Assembly (NCBI GenBank): GCA_024403855.1
Contig: JAKSRC010000011.1
Coordinates: forward strand, 1-64,000
Length of the DNA: 64,000 nucleotides
Source of the DNA: Saccharofermentans sp.
Lineage (GTDB): Bacteria; Bacillota; Clostridia; Saccharofermentanales; Saccharofermentanaceae
Reading direction: 5' to 3'
How positions within the stretch are numbered: position 1 is the stretch's first letter; every line of letters starts with the position of its first letter. The translations under genes were made by a program, and so were the position numbers. This document shows, in pieces, positions 47,858 to 57,159 of the stretch. Below the pieces are notes generated by a model. That model made no database searches and was not told where the DNA came from. It saw only the letters and a program-made list of their open reading frames with translations.

Positions 47858-48796
47858 ATGGCAGAACGTAATATATGGGAAGATATGCAGATAAATGACA
47901 AGATTGTTATCGATACTATTCGACGCAATGGAATGGATACTGTGTACTTCAAGGATAAAGAATCAAGATTTGTCTGGATCAATGATATGCACGCTAAGCA
48001 GTTCGGAGTTGAAGATCCTGCTGGACTTATCGGAAAAACGGATAGAGATTTCTTCCCGGCAGAGTTCGCTGAAGCAGCGAGAGCTAAGGAACTTGAGATA
48101 ATGAGAACAGGAATTCCGGTTCTTAATAACGAAGAGATGGTTTCTATTGATGAGGATAACTTCAAGTACTACAGTGCATCCAAGTATCCTTTGTATGACA
48201 ACAACAATAACATTATCGGTACATGGGGAATAAGTCGCGATATCACGGAACAGAAGAAGCTCGAGCTCGAACTTGAGCGTTCATATCACAAGATGGAACT
48301 CCTTGCCCGTGTAGATGACTTAAGCGGACTTTATAACAGACGTTACTTCTATGAGACTCTTGAAAAATATGCAAGCCTCTATGAGAAGAGAACAGATGGA
48401 AGTACATTCGCAGTATTCGTAGCTGACGTCGATAATATGGAGAGTATTAACGACCAGTTGGGCCAGCAAAACGGCGACAATGTCCTTAGAAAGATTGCAG
48501 AAGCCTGTGTATCCAATGTAAGAACTGAAGATACATGCTTCAGAATCGGCGGAGATGAATTCGCTATTGTTCTTCTTGATACAGATAAGGTATCAGCAAT
48601 CGGAATGTCTAAGAAGATAATCGAGCAGGTTGCATGTGAACCTGTCATCCTTGATGGAAGACGTGAAAGCGTAACGATATCTGCAGGACTTGCCATGTTC
48701 GATAAGGAAAATGCCGATCTGTCAGATCTTCTGTCGAGAGCAGAGCGAAAACTCAACAAATCGAAAAGAGAAGGCAAGAATAAATTGTCGTTTTAA
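47858..48796 (+). CDS. PAS-GGDEF diguanylate cyclase
   Basis: 312 residues without membrane spans. The N-terminal PAS/PAC domain (~20-130) has TVYFKDKESRFVWIND and IIGTWGISRDITEQKKLE. A short coiled coil and a GGDEF domain (~150-310) follow. The active site is IGGDEFAIV, and the product-binding I-site R-T-E-D lies exactly five residues ahead of GGDEF, so feedback inhibition is expected. It synthesises c-di-GMP. The PgaC-PgaD-like synthase at 39720 is a plausible downstream effector. It is co-oriented with the upstream dehydrogenase. Confidence 0.93.
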   Translation: MAERNIWEDMQINDKIVIDTIRRNGMDTVYFKDKESRFVWINDMHAKQFGVEDPAGLIGKTDRDFFPAEFAEAARAKELEIMRTGIPVLNNEEMVSIDEDNFKYYSASKYPLYDNNNNIIGTWGISRDITEQKKLELELERSYHKMELLARVDDLSGLYNRRYFYETLEKYASLYEKRTDGSTFAVFVADVDNMESINDQLGQQNGDNVLRKIAEACVSNVRTEDTCFRIGGDEFAIVLLDTDKVSAIGMSKKIIEQVACEPVILDGRRESVTISAGLAMFDKENADLSDLLSRAERKLNKSKREGKNKLSF

Positions 48797-48818
48797 ATTA
48801 ACTGAGATTAAAAGTAAT

Positions 48819-48848
48819 GGCCGGGAGATATCCCGGCCTTGCTTTTTT
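48819..48848 (+). terminator. Rho-independent terminator of the diguanylate cyclase gene
   Basis: GGCCGGGA-GATA-TCCCGGCC, a perfect 8-bp GC stem, followed by TTGCTTTTTT. Confidence 0.85.
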
Positions 48849-48935
48849 ATTAGTGTGGAGAACGATTGAGAAGCAAGGCCGGATAATCCCTATACGGAGA
48901 AAAAAACGGATTGTGGGTTTGCTGTCTTTGGTCGG

Positions 48936-49235
48936 TTATGCTGCACCCTTGTCCTTCAAATGGATATAGCTGTCATCTTTATAAATACCAGCTGCCTTTG
49001 CAACTGCAGGTGTATCTACGCGCTTGATCGGGGTAACTTTGACAGAAGATGGTCTGACGGCTCTTACAGTCTTTACTGTTCGTGAAACTGTGGCTCTCGT
49101 AGCCGGCTTAGCCGGTCTTGAAGCGTAATAAGCGCATTCATCATCAACATCCTTCCAGTAATCGATGGATGTTGAAACAGCCTTGATAGTAACGAGGGCG
49201 AAAAATAATAAAACAAGCATATCGAACGGTGACAT
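48936..49235 (-). CDS. Small single-pass membrane protein with basic tail, function unknown
   Basis: 99 residues. One membrane helix (MLVLLFFALVTIKAV) at the N-terminus, a short acidic YWKDVDDE segment, then a strongly basic, Thr/Val/Arg/Pro-rich tail (~35-80) without predicted structure. ATG 49235 has GGAGG 8 bases upstream. No family recognised. It lies between two oppositely oriented genes and is monocistronic. Confidence 0.65.
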   Translation of the reverse strand: MSPFDMLVLLFFALVTIKAVSTSIDYWKDVDDECAYYASRPAKPATRATVSRTVKTVRAVRPSSVKVTPIKRVDTPAVAKAAGIYKDDSYIHLKDKGAA

Positions 49236-49354
49236 GAATAATACCTCCAAAAATGATCATATGTTCTTTACTGGAGGTACTATATCACAAATTGAGTTCG
49301 AATAAAGGGACTAAATGCGAATTTTACGCAAAACAGAACAAAATTTTGTTCTGT

Positions 49355-51190
49355 TCAGTTCCCAAGTTTGGAAGCGCCAATTCTGATTGCACCATTAGCA
49401 ATCATTTCCTTTGCGGAATCAATTGTTCTGATGCCGCCGGCAGCCTTGATTCTGACTTCCGGACTTACATTTGCCTTCATAAGGGCAATGTCCTCAGGCT
49501 TAGCTCCTGCACTTCCAAAGCCTGTAGAAGTCTTAATGAAATCAGCCTTGGCATCGCTTACTATCTTGCATAAGTGGATTTTCTCTTCCTCTGTAAGGTC
49601 ACATGTTTCGATGATGACCTTGAGAATAGCGCCCTTTTTATGGACTGCATCGGAGATCAGTTTTATCTCATTGAATACTTCGTCATATCTTCCTGATTTT
49701 ACGAAGTTGATGTTTATAACCATATCGATCTCAGAAGCTCCATTGTCGCAAGCTTCCTTTGCTTCATATACTTTGGCGCCGGTCGTTGAATATCCGTTAG
49801 GGAATCCTATGACAGTGCATACCGCAACTCTGCCCTTTGACATGCGTACAGCGTCTTTTACATAGCAGGGAGGAATGCAGACAGAAGCAGTCTTAAGTGA
49901 TACCGCTCTTTCGATGAGGTCGGATATATCAGCTTCCGTAGCGACTGTTTTAAGATTTGTCAGATCGACATAACTCATAATGTTGTCGCAATCGGGAGTG
50001 TTCGTATTAACCGCAGGGCTGAAATCTCTTACATAATTTCTGGACATAAGTGAAGAAAGAACAATATCTGAGATATTTGTAAATCCGGCAAGTTCGCCCA
50101 TATTACAGGGAGTATTATATCCGTCACCATAAATCAGGAGCGGGATATTCTCTCTTGAATGGTCTGTTGAAGGAGTAGCCGGATCGCAGCCGTGGTCGGC
50201 AGTAATAATCAGGAGATCATCTTCCTTAAGCTTGGAAAGGATTGTTGCAAGTGCATCATCGAATTCATGCATTGCTTTTGCATAACCGGCGATATCGTTC
50301 CTGTGTCCGTACTTCATATCGAAGTCGACGAGATTTACAAAGCAGAGTCCGTTGAAGTCACGGTCCATAGTCTCAATAGTTTTATTAATACCATCCGTAT
50401 TGCCCTTTGTAGGATTGGATTCTGTAAGGCCCTTTCCTGCAAAAAGATCGAAAATCTTTCCGATGGAGATAACGTCATAACCTTTGGATTTAAGAAGGTC
50501 GAGCATCGTGGAAGAAGGAGCGGAAAGTGAGTAATCGTGACGGTTTTCTGTTCGTGTAAAGTTGCCGGCACTGCCTGTGAAAGGTCTTGCGATAACTCTG
50601 CCTACTGCGTTATCACCGCACATAACTTCACGTGCCTTTTTGCAGATGTCATAGAGTTCGTTAACCGGTACGAGTTCTTCGTGAGCAGCAATCTGGAGAA
50701 CGCTGTCAGCTGAAGTATAGAGAATGAGCTTGCCGGTCTTCATATGCTCTTCGCCGTAGTCTCTGATTACATCAGTTCCACTATAAGGCTTGTTGCAGAG
50801 GAACTCCTTGCCGGTAGCTTTTTCGAGAGCCTTGATGACATCTTCAGGGAATCCGTCCGGATAAGTCGGCTGGGCCTTGTCAGAGATAATTCCGGCTATT
50901 TCCCAATGGCCGATCGTAGAGTCCTTTCCGGCTGAAAGTTCACTTATCCTTGCGTAAGAGCCGATAGGGTCAGGGAGATTTTCCTGAGCGTTTTTATAAG
51001 CGATTATTCTTGGATCAGACTCACCGTCGATTGAAAGAAGTCCCATTTTCGCGAGGTTCGGATACGGATCATTTGAGTAAGAAAGGACAGAAGCCAATGT
51101 GTTGCTGCCCTCGTCACCGAAAGCTGCTGCGTCTGACGCACCGCCGATACCAAAACTATCCAAAACAATAAGAAAAACTCGTTTAGCCAT
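49355..51190 (-). CDS. Phosphopentomutase-deoxyribose-phosphate aldolase fusion (DeoB-DeoC)
   Basis: 611 residues joining two consecutive enzymes of deoxynucleoside catabolism. Residues ~1-390 are DeoB: VFLIVLDSFGIGG with the metal Asp, the phospho-Thr loop STIGHWEIAG, LVDFDMKYGHRND and ITADHGCDPATPSTDHSRE. Residues ~395-611 are DeoC: EIDMVININ with the proton-relay Asp, DFIKTSTGFG with the Schiff-base Lys, and IKAAGGIRT. Together they turn (deoxy)ribose-1-P into the 5-P and then deoxyribose-5-P into acetaldehyde and glyceraldehyde-3-P. Acetaldehyde could feed AdhE. ATG 51190 has AGGAG upstream. Confidence 0.93.
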   Translation of the reverse strand: MAKRVFLIVLDSFGIGGASDAAAFGDEGSNTLASVLSYSNDPYPNLAKMGLLSIDGESDPRIIAYKNAQENLPDPIGSYARISELSAGKDSTIGHWEIAGIISDKAQPTYPDGFPEDVIKALEKATGKEFLCNKPYSGTDVIRDYGEEHMKTGKLILYTSADSVLQIAAHEELVPVNELYDICKKAREVMCGDNAVGRVIARPFTGSAGNFTRTENRHDYSLSAPSSTMLDLLKSKGYDVISIGKIFDLFAGKGLTESNPTKGNTDGINKTIETMDRDFNGLCFVNLVDFDMKYGHRNDIAGYAKAMHEFDDALATILSKLKEDDLLIITADHGCDPATPSTDHSRENIPLLIYGDGYNTPCNMGELAGFTNISDIVLSSLMSRNYVRDFSPAVNTNTPDCDNIMSYVDLTNLKTVATEADISDLIERAVSLKTASVCIPPCYVKDAVRMSKGRVAVCTVIGFPNGYSTTGAKVYEAKEACDNGASEIDMVININFVKSGRYDEVFNEIKLISDAVHKKGAILKVIIETCDLTEEEKIHLCKIVSDAKADFIKTSTGFGSAGAKPEDIALMKANVSPEVRIKAAGGIRTIDSAKEMIANGAIRIGASKLGN

Positions 51191-51292
51191 GAGAATCGCT
51201 CCTATATATAGGTATTTATTGCATTTTTATAGCATAATACCATTACGAGTATATCTGTGATATAGTTTGCGGGAATATTGTAGAGTGTAATT

Positions 51293-52423
51293 ATGGCTGA
51301 AGAATTAACTTTTAAAGATTTGGATTTATCACCTGAAGTAATGGATTCGCTGAAGAAGATGGGCGTGAAAAGACCCACGACTATTCAGCAGAAGGCCATT
51401 CCGCTTATGATGGACAACATAAGCGTCATTGCAAAAGCGCCTACCGGAACAGGTAAGACTTTTGCATTTGGAATACCGATAATTGAGTATCTTAACCTGG
51501 ATTCGAAAATGGTTCAGGCTCTTATTCTTTGCCCTACAAGAGAACTCGCTCTTCAGATAACAACTGAGCTAAAAGGTCTTGCGAGATTCATCAAAGGCTT
51601 CCGTATCGCGTCTCTCATCGGTGGTCAGAGTATGCGTCTTCAGACAGAAAGACTTCAGAAGAATCCGCAGATCATTGTTGCTACTCCTGGCCGTCTCATC
51701 GACATGGTCGAGAGAAGACTTGTAGATATTTCCAATATTTATACGCTTGTTCTTGATGAGGCTGATGAGATGCTCAAGATGGGCTTTATCAGCGATATCA
51801 GAAAAGTAATGGCGCTTACGCCGAAGGATAAGCAGATTGCTTTGTTCTCCGCGACAATGCCAAGAGAAATCCAGAATATTACTTGGCAGTTCATGCAGGA
51901 TGCAGCTGAAATTGACGTCATGCCTAAGGAAGAAGACCATCCGGACATCGATCAGTTCATTATTGAATGTCCCGAAAAAGACAAGCTCAACGCCATTGTT
52001 AACATTATGGAGAAGGAAAGCCTTAGAAAAGTCATTGTCTTCTGTAATACGAAGACCACTACTTCAAAAGTAGGCGATATGCTGACAGCTAAGGGGTTAT
52101 CTGCAAAAGTTCTTCACGGCGATATTGGTCAGGGTGCGCGCAACAAGGTAATGGATCAGTATAGAGCTGATAAGTTTGATGTACTTGTTGCAACAGACGT
52201 TGTTGCAAGAGGTATCGATGTCGATGATATAGAGGCTATCTTTAATTACGACATTCCTAAGGAGAATGAACTGTATCTGCATAGAATTGGACGTACCGCC
52301 AGAGCAGGTAAATCAGGAAAGGCATTTTCACTTGTAGCTTATCTTGATCGTCCGAGAATGGAAGAAATCATCAGATATACGAAAGTAAATCCCGTTCCTT
52401 ACGAGACTTTGAAGGAAAGCTGA
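51293..52423 (+). CDS. DEAD-box ATP-dependent RNA helicase
   Basis: 376 residues, the minimal two-RecA-domain helicase core without a C-terminal RNA-binding extension. Motifs in order: Q motif FKDLDLSPEVMDSLKKMG..PTTIQQKAIP, I APTGTGKT, Ia PTRELALQ, II DEADEM, III SATMP, V ATDVVARGIDV, VI HRIGRTARAGKSG. It unwinds short RNA duplexes, probably in ribosome assembly or mRNA decay. Ribosome binding site weak (GTAGAGTG). Confidence 0.94.
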   Translation: MAEELTFKDLDLSPEVMDSLKKMGVKRPTTIQQKAIPLMMDNISVIAKAPTGTGKTFAFGIPIIEYLNLDSKMVQALILCPTRELALQITTELKGLARFIKGFRIASLIGGQSMRLQTERLQKNPQIIVATPGRLIDMVERRLVDISNIYTLVLDEADEMLKMGFISDIRKVMALTPKDKQIALFSATMPREIQNITWQFMQDAAEIDVMPKEEDHPDIDQFIIECPEKDKLNAIVNIMEKESLRKVIVFCNTKTTTSKVGDMLTAKGLSAKVLHGDIGQGARNKVMDQYRADKFDVLVATDVVARGIDVDDIEAIFNYDIPKENELYLHRIGRTARAGKSGKAFSLVAYLDRPRMEEIIRYTKVNPVPYETLKES

Positions 52424-52522
52424 ATCTTAATCATATGAGCAAATAATGGTTTGATTTTCACACAAATTGTATTGCAGAACGCTATACGCCGTGTTACATT
52501 AATTGCGAAAGGTGGTGCTTTT

Positions 52523-52822
52523 ATGTCAGCTAAAACGGCAACTGTTACAGCGAGAATACAACCAGAAATAAAGGAATCAGCCGAAGCTATATTGGAAAAA
52601 CTCGGAATACCTGTCTCTGTATTTATAGATATGACTTATAGACAGGTAATTGCAACAAATGGTGTTCCATTTGAATTAAAAACCTCAAAGGTTATAGACA
52701 CAAGAGATACTATGACAGATGCACAATTCGATTCTATGATGAAAACTGGACTTACCCAGGCTAAAGCAGGAGATTCTATTCCATATGAAGATGCTTTTGG
52801 TTCATTGATGAAGGGATTGTAA
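52523..52822 (+). CDS. RelB/DinJ-type antitoxin
   Basis: 99 residues. The N-terminal ribbon-helix-helix (TATVTARIQPEIKESAEAIL, then LGIPVSVFIDMTYRQVI) is the DNA-binding part of RelB/DinJ antitoxins. The C-terminus (AQFDSMMKTGLTQAKAGDSI) would wrap the toxin. AAAGGTGGTG precedes the ATG. It ends one base before the toxin-like frame, the usual antitoxin-first order. Confidence 0.88.
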   Translation: MSAKTATVTARIQPEIKESAEAILEKLGIPVSVFIDMTYRQVIATNGVPFELKTSKVIDTRDTMTDAQFDSMMKTGLTQAKAGDSIPYEDAFGSLMKGL

Positions 52823-52823
52823 T

Positions 52824-53099
52824 ATGCCAGGTAAGTTCAAAGTATATATTACGAGGTATGCCTATAGTCAATTGAAAGAAATCCGTCAGTATATAGCTGA
52901 GGAACTATTCATTCCTGATACAGCAAAAAAACTTCTGCTCAATATTCGTGAAGCAATTGGAAGAAATGGATATGGAGTGAGTGCCAATTCTTATGTTGAC
53001 TGCTTTATAAATAATGAAGGGGTGTTCATTGAACACCCCTTTTCATGTAATTGTAAAGATAGTATTGCGCTAATCGAAACAATTAAGCCTTTGAACTAA
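52824..53099 (+). pseudogene. Truncated RelE/ParE-type toxin
   Basis: The first ~48 residues (KVYITRYAYSQLKEIRQYIA, then AKKLLLNIREAIG) match the two N-terminal helices of RelE/ParE toxins. From about residue 50 similarity is lost. The catalytic C-terminal sheet (with the usual R/K...Y/F residues) is absent, and the frame runs through a perfect palindrome at 53017-53041 into a region overlapping the trkH end. It probably lost its 3' half by deletion. The intact antitoxin may now only bind DNA or neutralise other toxins. Confidence 0.65.
53017..53041 (+). terminator. Hairpin inside the truncated toxin frame
   Basis: AAGGGGTGTTC and GAACACCCCTT, 11 bp perfect, followed by TTTT. It can terminate from either direction (also for trkH on the minus strand). 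Confidence 0.6.
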
Positions 53100-54549
53100 G
53101 GCTCTTCTTAAACAGTCCTCTGTAAGTAGTAGGAGTCAGGAATACGATAAGAGGCATGAGCTCAAGTCTTCCTGCAAGCATATCGAAAATAAATACCCAT
53201 TTAGAGATATTGTTGAAGAAAGCATAGTTCTGAGTAGGACCTACGAGTGAAAGACCAGGACCAATGTTGTTGAATGTTGCTGCGACTGAGGAGAAGATCG
53301 TAACAAGGTCGTGACCTTCAAAAGCTACAACAAACATTGAAGCAGAGAAGATAATAAGATAGATAAAGAAGTAGAGGGCAACAGAACGAACAACTTCGCC
53401 ATCAACCGCTTTGCCGTCAATGAGAATCTGCTTAACAGTCTTGGGATGAATGTAGGACTGAATCTCTCTTTTTACCGTCTTAAACATAATCTGGAAACGA
53501 GCGACCTTGATACCACCGCCGGTTGAGCTTGCACAGGCACCGACAATCATGAGTCCAAGGAGAAGGAGCTTCGGCACAGAAGGCCAGAGGTCAAAGTCTG
53601 TGGTTCCAAAACCGGTCGTTGTGATGATCGTTGCAACCTGGAAGAAGGACTGTCTCAAAGCTTCACCGATGCTTGAATAGAAGCCACGAACAGAGAAGCA
53701 GATGATTCCTGTAACGACAGCGATGATAGCAAGATAGCACTTGATCTCGCTCATCTTGAAGGCTTTTGAAACCTGCTTTGTAGTGAAGTAATAGTAGAAA
53801 TTAAAGTTCATTCCGAAGAGGACCATGAACACTGCTGTAATTACCTGAAGATGTGGTGCGTATGAAGCAAAGCTGTCATTCTTTACGCCGAATCCACCCG
53901 TACCTGCTGTACCGAAACCGGTGCAGATACTGTCAAACAGAGGCATACCGCATGCGAAAAGGATAATGATCTCGGCTACAGTCATTGCCAGATAGATGAG
54001 ATAAAGCATTTTTGCAGTAGATCTAACCTTAGGAACGATCTTGCCTACAGTAGGTCCGGGGCTTTCTGCTCTCATGAGGTTCATGTTAGAACCACCTGTC
54101 ATGGGGACAACAGCAAGAAGGAAGACTAGAACGCCCATACCACCGATCCAGTGTGTCAGTGAACGCCAGAAAAGTGATACATGAGATAATGCTTCAACAT
54201 CAGTAAGAATACTTGCACCAGTTGTGGAGAAGCCAGAAGCAGTCTCAAACATTGCATCTGTGAATGAAGGGATTTCCTTTGTGAGCATAAAAGGAATGCA
54301 GCCTGCAATACTCAATACGACCCACGAAAGGGCAGTCGCAATACAACCATCCTTGATAAAGACGGTCATGTTTTTGGGCTTTTTCATTGAAATCAGATAA
54401 CCTATCGCCATATAAATGACTGCGCAGGCAATATAGTAGATAATCTGATTCTCGCCGTAAAATAAACCGCATATGATGGGCAAAACCATAAGAGCACCTT
54501 CGATAAGAAGGACCTTGCCCAAAATGTAGATGTACATTCTTATGTTCAT
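53083..54549 (-). CDS. trkH: TrkH/KtrB potassium uptake channel subunit
   Basis: A 488-residue membrane protein of the Trk/Ktr/HKT superfamily. The four P-loops with filter glycines are visible: TASGFSTTGASI, FGTAGTGGFGV, ATIITTTGFGTTDF and ATFNNIGPGLSLVG. It imports K+ with the TrkA subunit, whose stop codon overlaps its ATG (ATGA), so the pair is translationally coupled. Confidence 0.94.
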   Translation of the reverse strand: MNIRMYIYILGKVLLIEGALMVLPIICGLFYGENQIIYYIACAVIYMAIGYLISMKKPKNMTVFIKDGCIATALSWVVLSIAGCIPFMLTKEIPSFTDAMFETASGFSTTGASILTDVEALSHVSLFWRSLTHWIGGMGVLVFLLAVVPMTGGSNMNLMRAESPGPTVGKIVPKVRSTAKMLYLIYLAMTVAEIIILFACGMPLFDSICTGFGTAGTGGFGVKNDSFASYAPHLQVITAVFMVLFGMNFNFYYYFTTKQVSKAFKMSEIKCYLAIIAVVTGIICFSVRGFYSSIGEALRQSFFQVATIITTTGFGTTDFDLWPSVPKLLLLGLMIVGACASSTGGGIKVARFQIMFKTVKREIQSYIHPKTVKQILIDGKAVDGEVVRSVALYFFIYLIIFSASMFVVAFEGHDLVTIFSSVAATFNNIGPGLSLVGPTQNYAFFNNISKWVFIFDMLAGRLELMPLIVFLTPTTYRGLFKKSLSSKA

Positions 54550-55922
54550 CTTATGATATCCGCCAAAGCTGTAAAGCCTTTGTTCAGAGTAACGATCATA
54601 ACGCTGTCGCCAACTTCGATGGAGTCGTTACCTGAAGGAATAATGATCTTGCCTGAACGGTTGATAAAAGCAAGGAGCGTATTCGGCTTAAGCTTCATTT
54701 CCTTAAGCGGCTTGCCGGTCGCGCTTGATTGCTCTTTTACCTTAAATTCGATAGCTTCAGCTCTCTCATCGAAAAGGTGATACATTACTTCAACGTTACT
54801 GCCGATTGAAGCCTGTCTGCCACGTACATAAGTGATGATAGCCTCAGCTGTTATCTGCTTGGGATAGATAACGCTTCCCAGATCAAGTCTGTTGATTACA
54901 TCCGTAAAGCTGATCTTGTTGATCTTCGTTACGGATTTGATGCCCTTGGAAATCTGTCTGGCAAAGAGTGAGAGCATGATGTTCTCTTCATCTATACCTG
55001 TCATTGCGACAACAGAATCGACATCTTTGATACCGGTCTCAGCAAGCAAAGCTTCGTTGACACCATCGCCGTTTATGATCGTAGCCTTGGGAAGAAGCTC
55101 ACTCAGGTGTTCACAGCGTGCAACATCCTTCTCAATGATGGTTACATCGATGCCGGTCTTCATCAGCTGGTCAGCGAGATAGTAAGCTGTCGTACCACCG
55201 CCGATCATGATCGTGCTCTTTACGGAATTTGTTTTGAAGCCGATCGATTTAAGGAAAGAATGACATGCTTTTCGAGTTGCAACGAATGAGATAATATCGC
55301 CTGCTGCCAACTCGAAGGAACCATTAGGTATAGTAACCTCATCGCCACGCTCAACGCCGACGATGAGGATATCATTTGCAAAATTGCTTCCTAAATAAGC
55401 TACTGTCTTACCATTGAGGACATTGCCTTCAGGTATCTTGATCTTGACGATTTCAGCACTTCCGTGAGCGAAAGAGTTGATTGATATAGCTGCAGGGAGA
55501 AAGAGTATTCGTGCGGCTTCAACAGCTGCTTCGTACTCAGGATTGATGATCATTTTGAGATTAAGCTGCTTCCTGAGGTAAGGAATCTCTTTGCCGTATT
55601 CCGGATTTCTTACACGGGCAATCGTGGAAAGATTCCTGTTAAACTGTTTTGCAATAGTGCAGCAAAGCAGGTTAAGCTCGTCTGATTCAGTTACAGCTAT
55701 AAAAAGATCTGCAGTGTCCACGCCCGCTTCGTCGAGAACGCTATAGCTTGCACCATTGCCAATGATACCCATACAGTCGCAAAGGTTTGCAAGTTCTGTA
55801 AGACGATTTATGTTCTTATCGATGATAACAAGATCGTGGCCTTCTTCAGCGAGTCTGTTAACAAGTGTGTTGCCAACTTTGCCGGCACCGACTACGATGA
55901 TCTTCAATCCTCTTTTACCCAT
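54546..55922 (-). CDS. trkA: TrkA potassium uptake regulator, duplicated RCK domains
   Basis: 458 residues with two RCK_N Rossmann domains, each followed by a TrkA_C domain. The first begins IIVVGAGKVGNTL and has IIDKN. The second begins IMIGGGTTAYYLADQL and has IIEKD. It binds NAD(H)/nucleotides and gates TrkH. ATG 55922 lies 4 bases past the stop of the upstream GTPase gene. A TTG at 55937 is possible. Confidence 0.92.
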   Translation of the reverse strand: MGKRGLKIIVVGAGKVGNTLVNRLAEEGHDLVIIDKNINRLTELANLCDCMGIIGNGASYSVLDEAGVDTADLFIAVTESDELNLLCCTIAKQFNRNLSTIARVRNPEYGKEIPYLRKQLNLKMIINPEYEAAVEAARILFLPAAISINSFAHGSAEIVKIKIPEGNVLNGKTVAYLGSNFANDILIVGVERGDEVTIPNGSFELAAGDIISFVATRKACHSFLKSIGFKTNSVKSTIMIGGGTTAYYLADQLMKTGIDVTIIEKDVARCEHLSELLPKATIINGDGVNEALLAETGIKDVDSVVAMTGIDEENIMLSLFARQISKGIKSVTKINKISFTDVINRLDLGSVIYPKQITAEAIITYVRGRQASIGSNVEVMYHLFDERAEAIEFKVKEQSSATGKPLKEMKLKPNTLLAFINRSGKIIIPSGNDSIEVGDSVMIVTLNKGFTALADIIR

Positions 55923-55926
55923 GTGA

Positions 55927-57138
55927 TTAGATTCCAAATAATTCCTTGATAGCTGCTTTGTTTACTTTGGAGCCGATAACGACGATCTTGCCTGTTACAT
56001 CGGCTGCACCTGTTCTGACTTCAACTTCTTCAGGAACGAAATCGAAATGGATCCAGCTTCCATCTGCTCCGGCTACGATACCCTTAGAACGGAGGATCAT
56101 ACCGTACTTCTCGCTGTCATCTAATGCCTTCAAAGCATTCTCGATTTCTTCTTTGGTGAAACGCTTTGATGTCTCAAGTCCGATTGAATCGAAAACTTCA
56201 TCAGCGTGGTGATGGTGGTGGTGATGCTCGTGATCATGATCGTGATGACCTTTGCACTCCTCACACTCACAACCTTCGTCGTGGTCGTGGTGGTGATGAT
56301 GATGCTCGTGTTCATCTTCATCATCGTCGTCATCGTGGTGATGGTGGTGTTCCTTGCATTCCTCACACTCGCAGTCTTCATCATGATCATGGTGGTGATG
56401 GTGGTGCTCGTGTTCGTCATCATCATCGTCATCATCGTGGTGATGGTGATGTCCCTGGCACTCTTCGCAATCACAATCTTCATCGTGATGGTGATGATGG
56501 TGAGAATGCTGTTCAGCTTCGAGAAGTGCTGCAGCCATATCAGCTGCTGTGAGAGGTTCTTCGATAGCTGTAAGGATCTGGACACCTGAAAGGTCATCCC
56601 AAGGTGTAGTAATGATCTGGGAGTGATCATTGATCTCACGAATCAAAGAGATAGCCTGATCAAGCTTCTCCTGAGAGATATTGCCTGTACGGCTTAAGAT
56701 AATTGTTCCTGCGTACTTGATCTGGTTCTCATAGAACTCTTTGAAGTTCTTCAGGTAGATGCGGCACTTGGAAGCATCGATTACGGTTACTGTTCCGCAG
56801 ATCTCAGTTCCTTCAACGTTCTTTACGGCTGCAACGACGTCAGAAAGCTTGCCGACACCGGAAGGTTCGATGATGATTCTGTCAGGATCGAACTGCTTGA
56901 TTACGTCCTTAAGAGCTGTACCGAAATCGCCAACAAGGCTGCAGCAGATACAACCGGAGTTCATCTCTGTGATGTTGATGCCTGACTCCTTAAGGAAACC
57001 ACCGTCGATACCGATCTGACCAAATTCATTTTCGATAAGTACAAGCTTTGCGCCGTTGTATCCGTCAGCGATAAGCTTCTTGATTAATGTTGTTTTTCCT
57101 GCTCCCAGGAAGCCTGAGAAAATGTCTACTTTTGTCAT
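55927..57138 (-). CDS. CobW/COG0523 GTPase metallochaperone with three His/Asp/Cys-rich repeats
   Basis: 403 residues. The N-terminal G3E GTPase (~1-200) has Walker A GFLGAGKT, the metal-binding GCICC (CxCC) motif and IIEPSGVG; the fourth GTPase motif is degenerate (LSRTGNI in place of NKxD). Between ~210 and 315 lie three tandem ~35-residue units, each with poly-His, CxCEEC (ECEEC) and poly-Asp/Glu. This is an extreme metal-sequestering insert. The CobW C-terminal domain follows. Family members deliver Zn2+ or other metals to target enzymes under limitation. It lies downstream of another CobW-type protein and upstream of trkA; a Zn or Ni role is inferred. Confidence 0.88.
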   Translation of the reverse strand: MTKVDIFSGFLGAGKTTLIKKLIADGYNGAKLVLIENEFGQIGIDGGFLKESGINITEMNSGCICCSLVGDFGTALKDVIKQFDPDRIIIEPSGVGKLSDVVAAVKNVEGTEICGTVTVIDASKCRIYLKNFKEFYENQIKYAGTIILSRTGNISQEKLDQAISLIREINDHSQIITTPWDDLSGVQILTAIEEPLTAADMAAALLEAEQHSHHHHHHDEDCDCEECQGHHHHHDDDDDDDEHEHHHHHHDHDEDCECEECKEHHHHHDDDDDEDEHEHHHHHHDHDEGCECEECKGHHDHDHEHHHHHHHADEVFDSIGLETSKRFTKEEIENALKALDDSEKYGMILRSKGIVAGADGSWIHFDFVPEEVEVRTGAADVTGKIVVIGSKVNKAAIKELFGI

Positions 57139-57159
57139 GTGAATTCCTCGATTCTATTA

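Noticed and set aside
56130..56639. Open frames of 127-169 codons on both strands over the His/Asp-rich repeats
   Set aside because: Low-complexity CAT/GAT codon runs keep alternative frames open; only the minus-strand CobW frame has domain motifs and a ribosome binding site.
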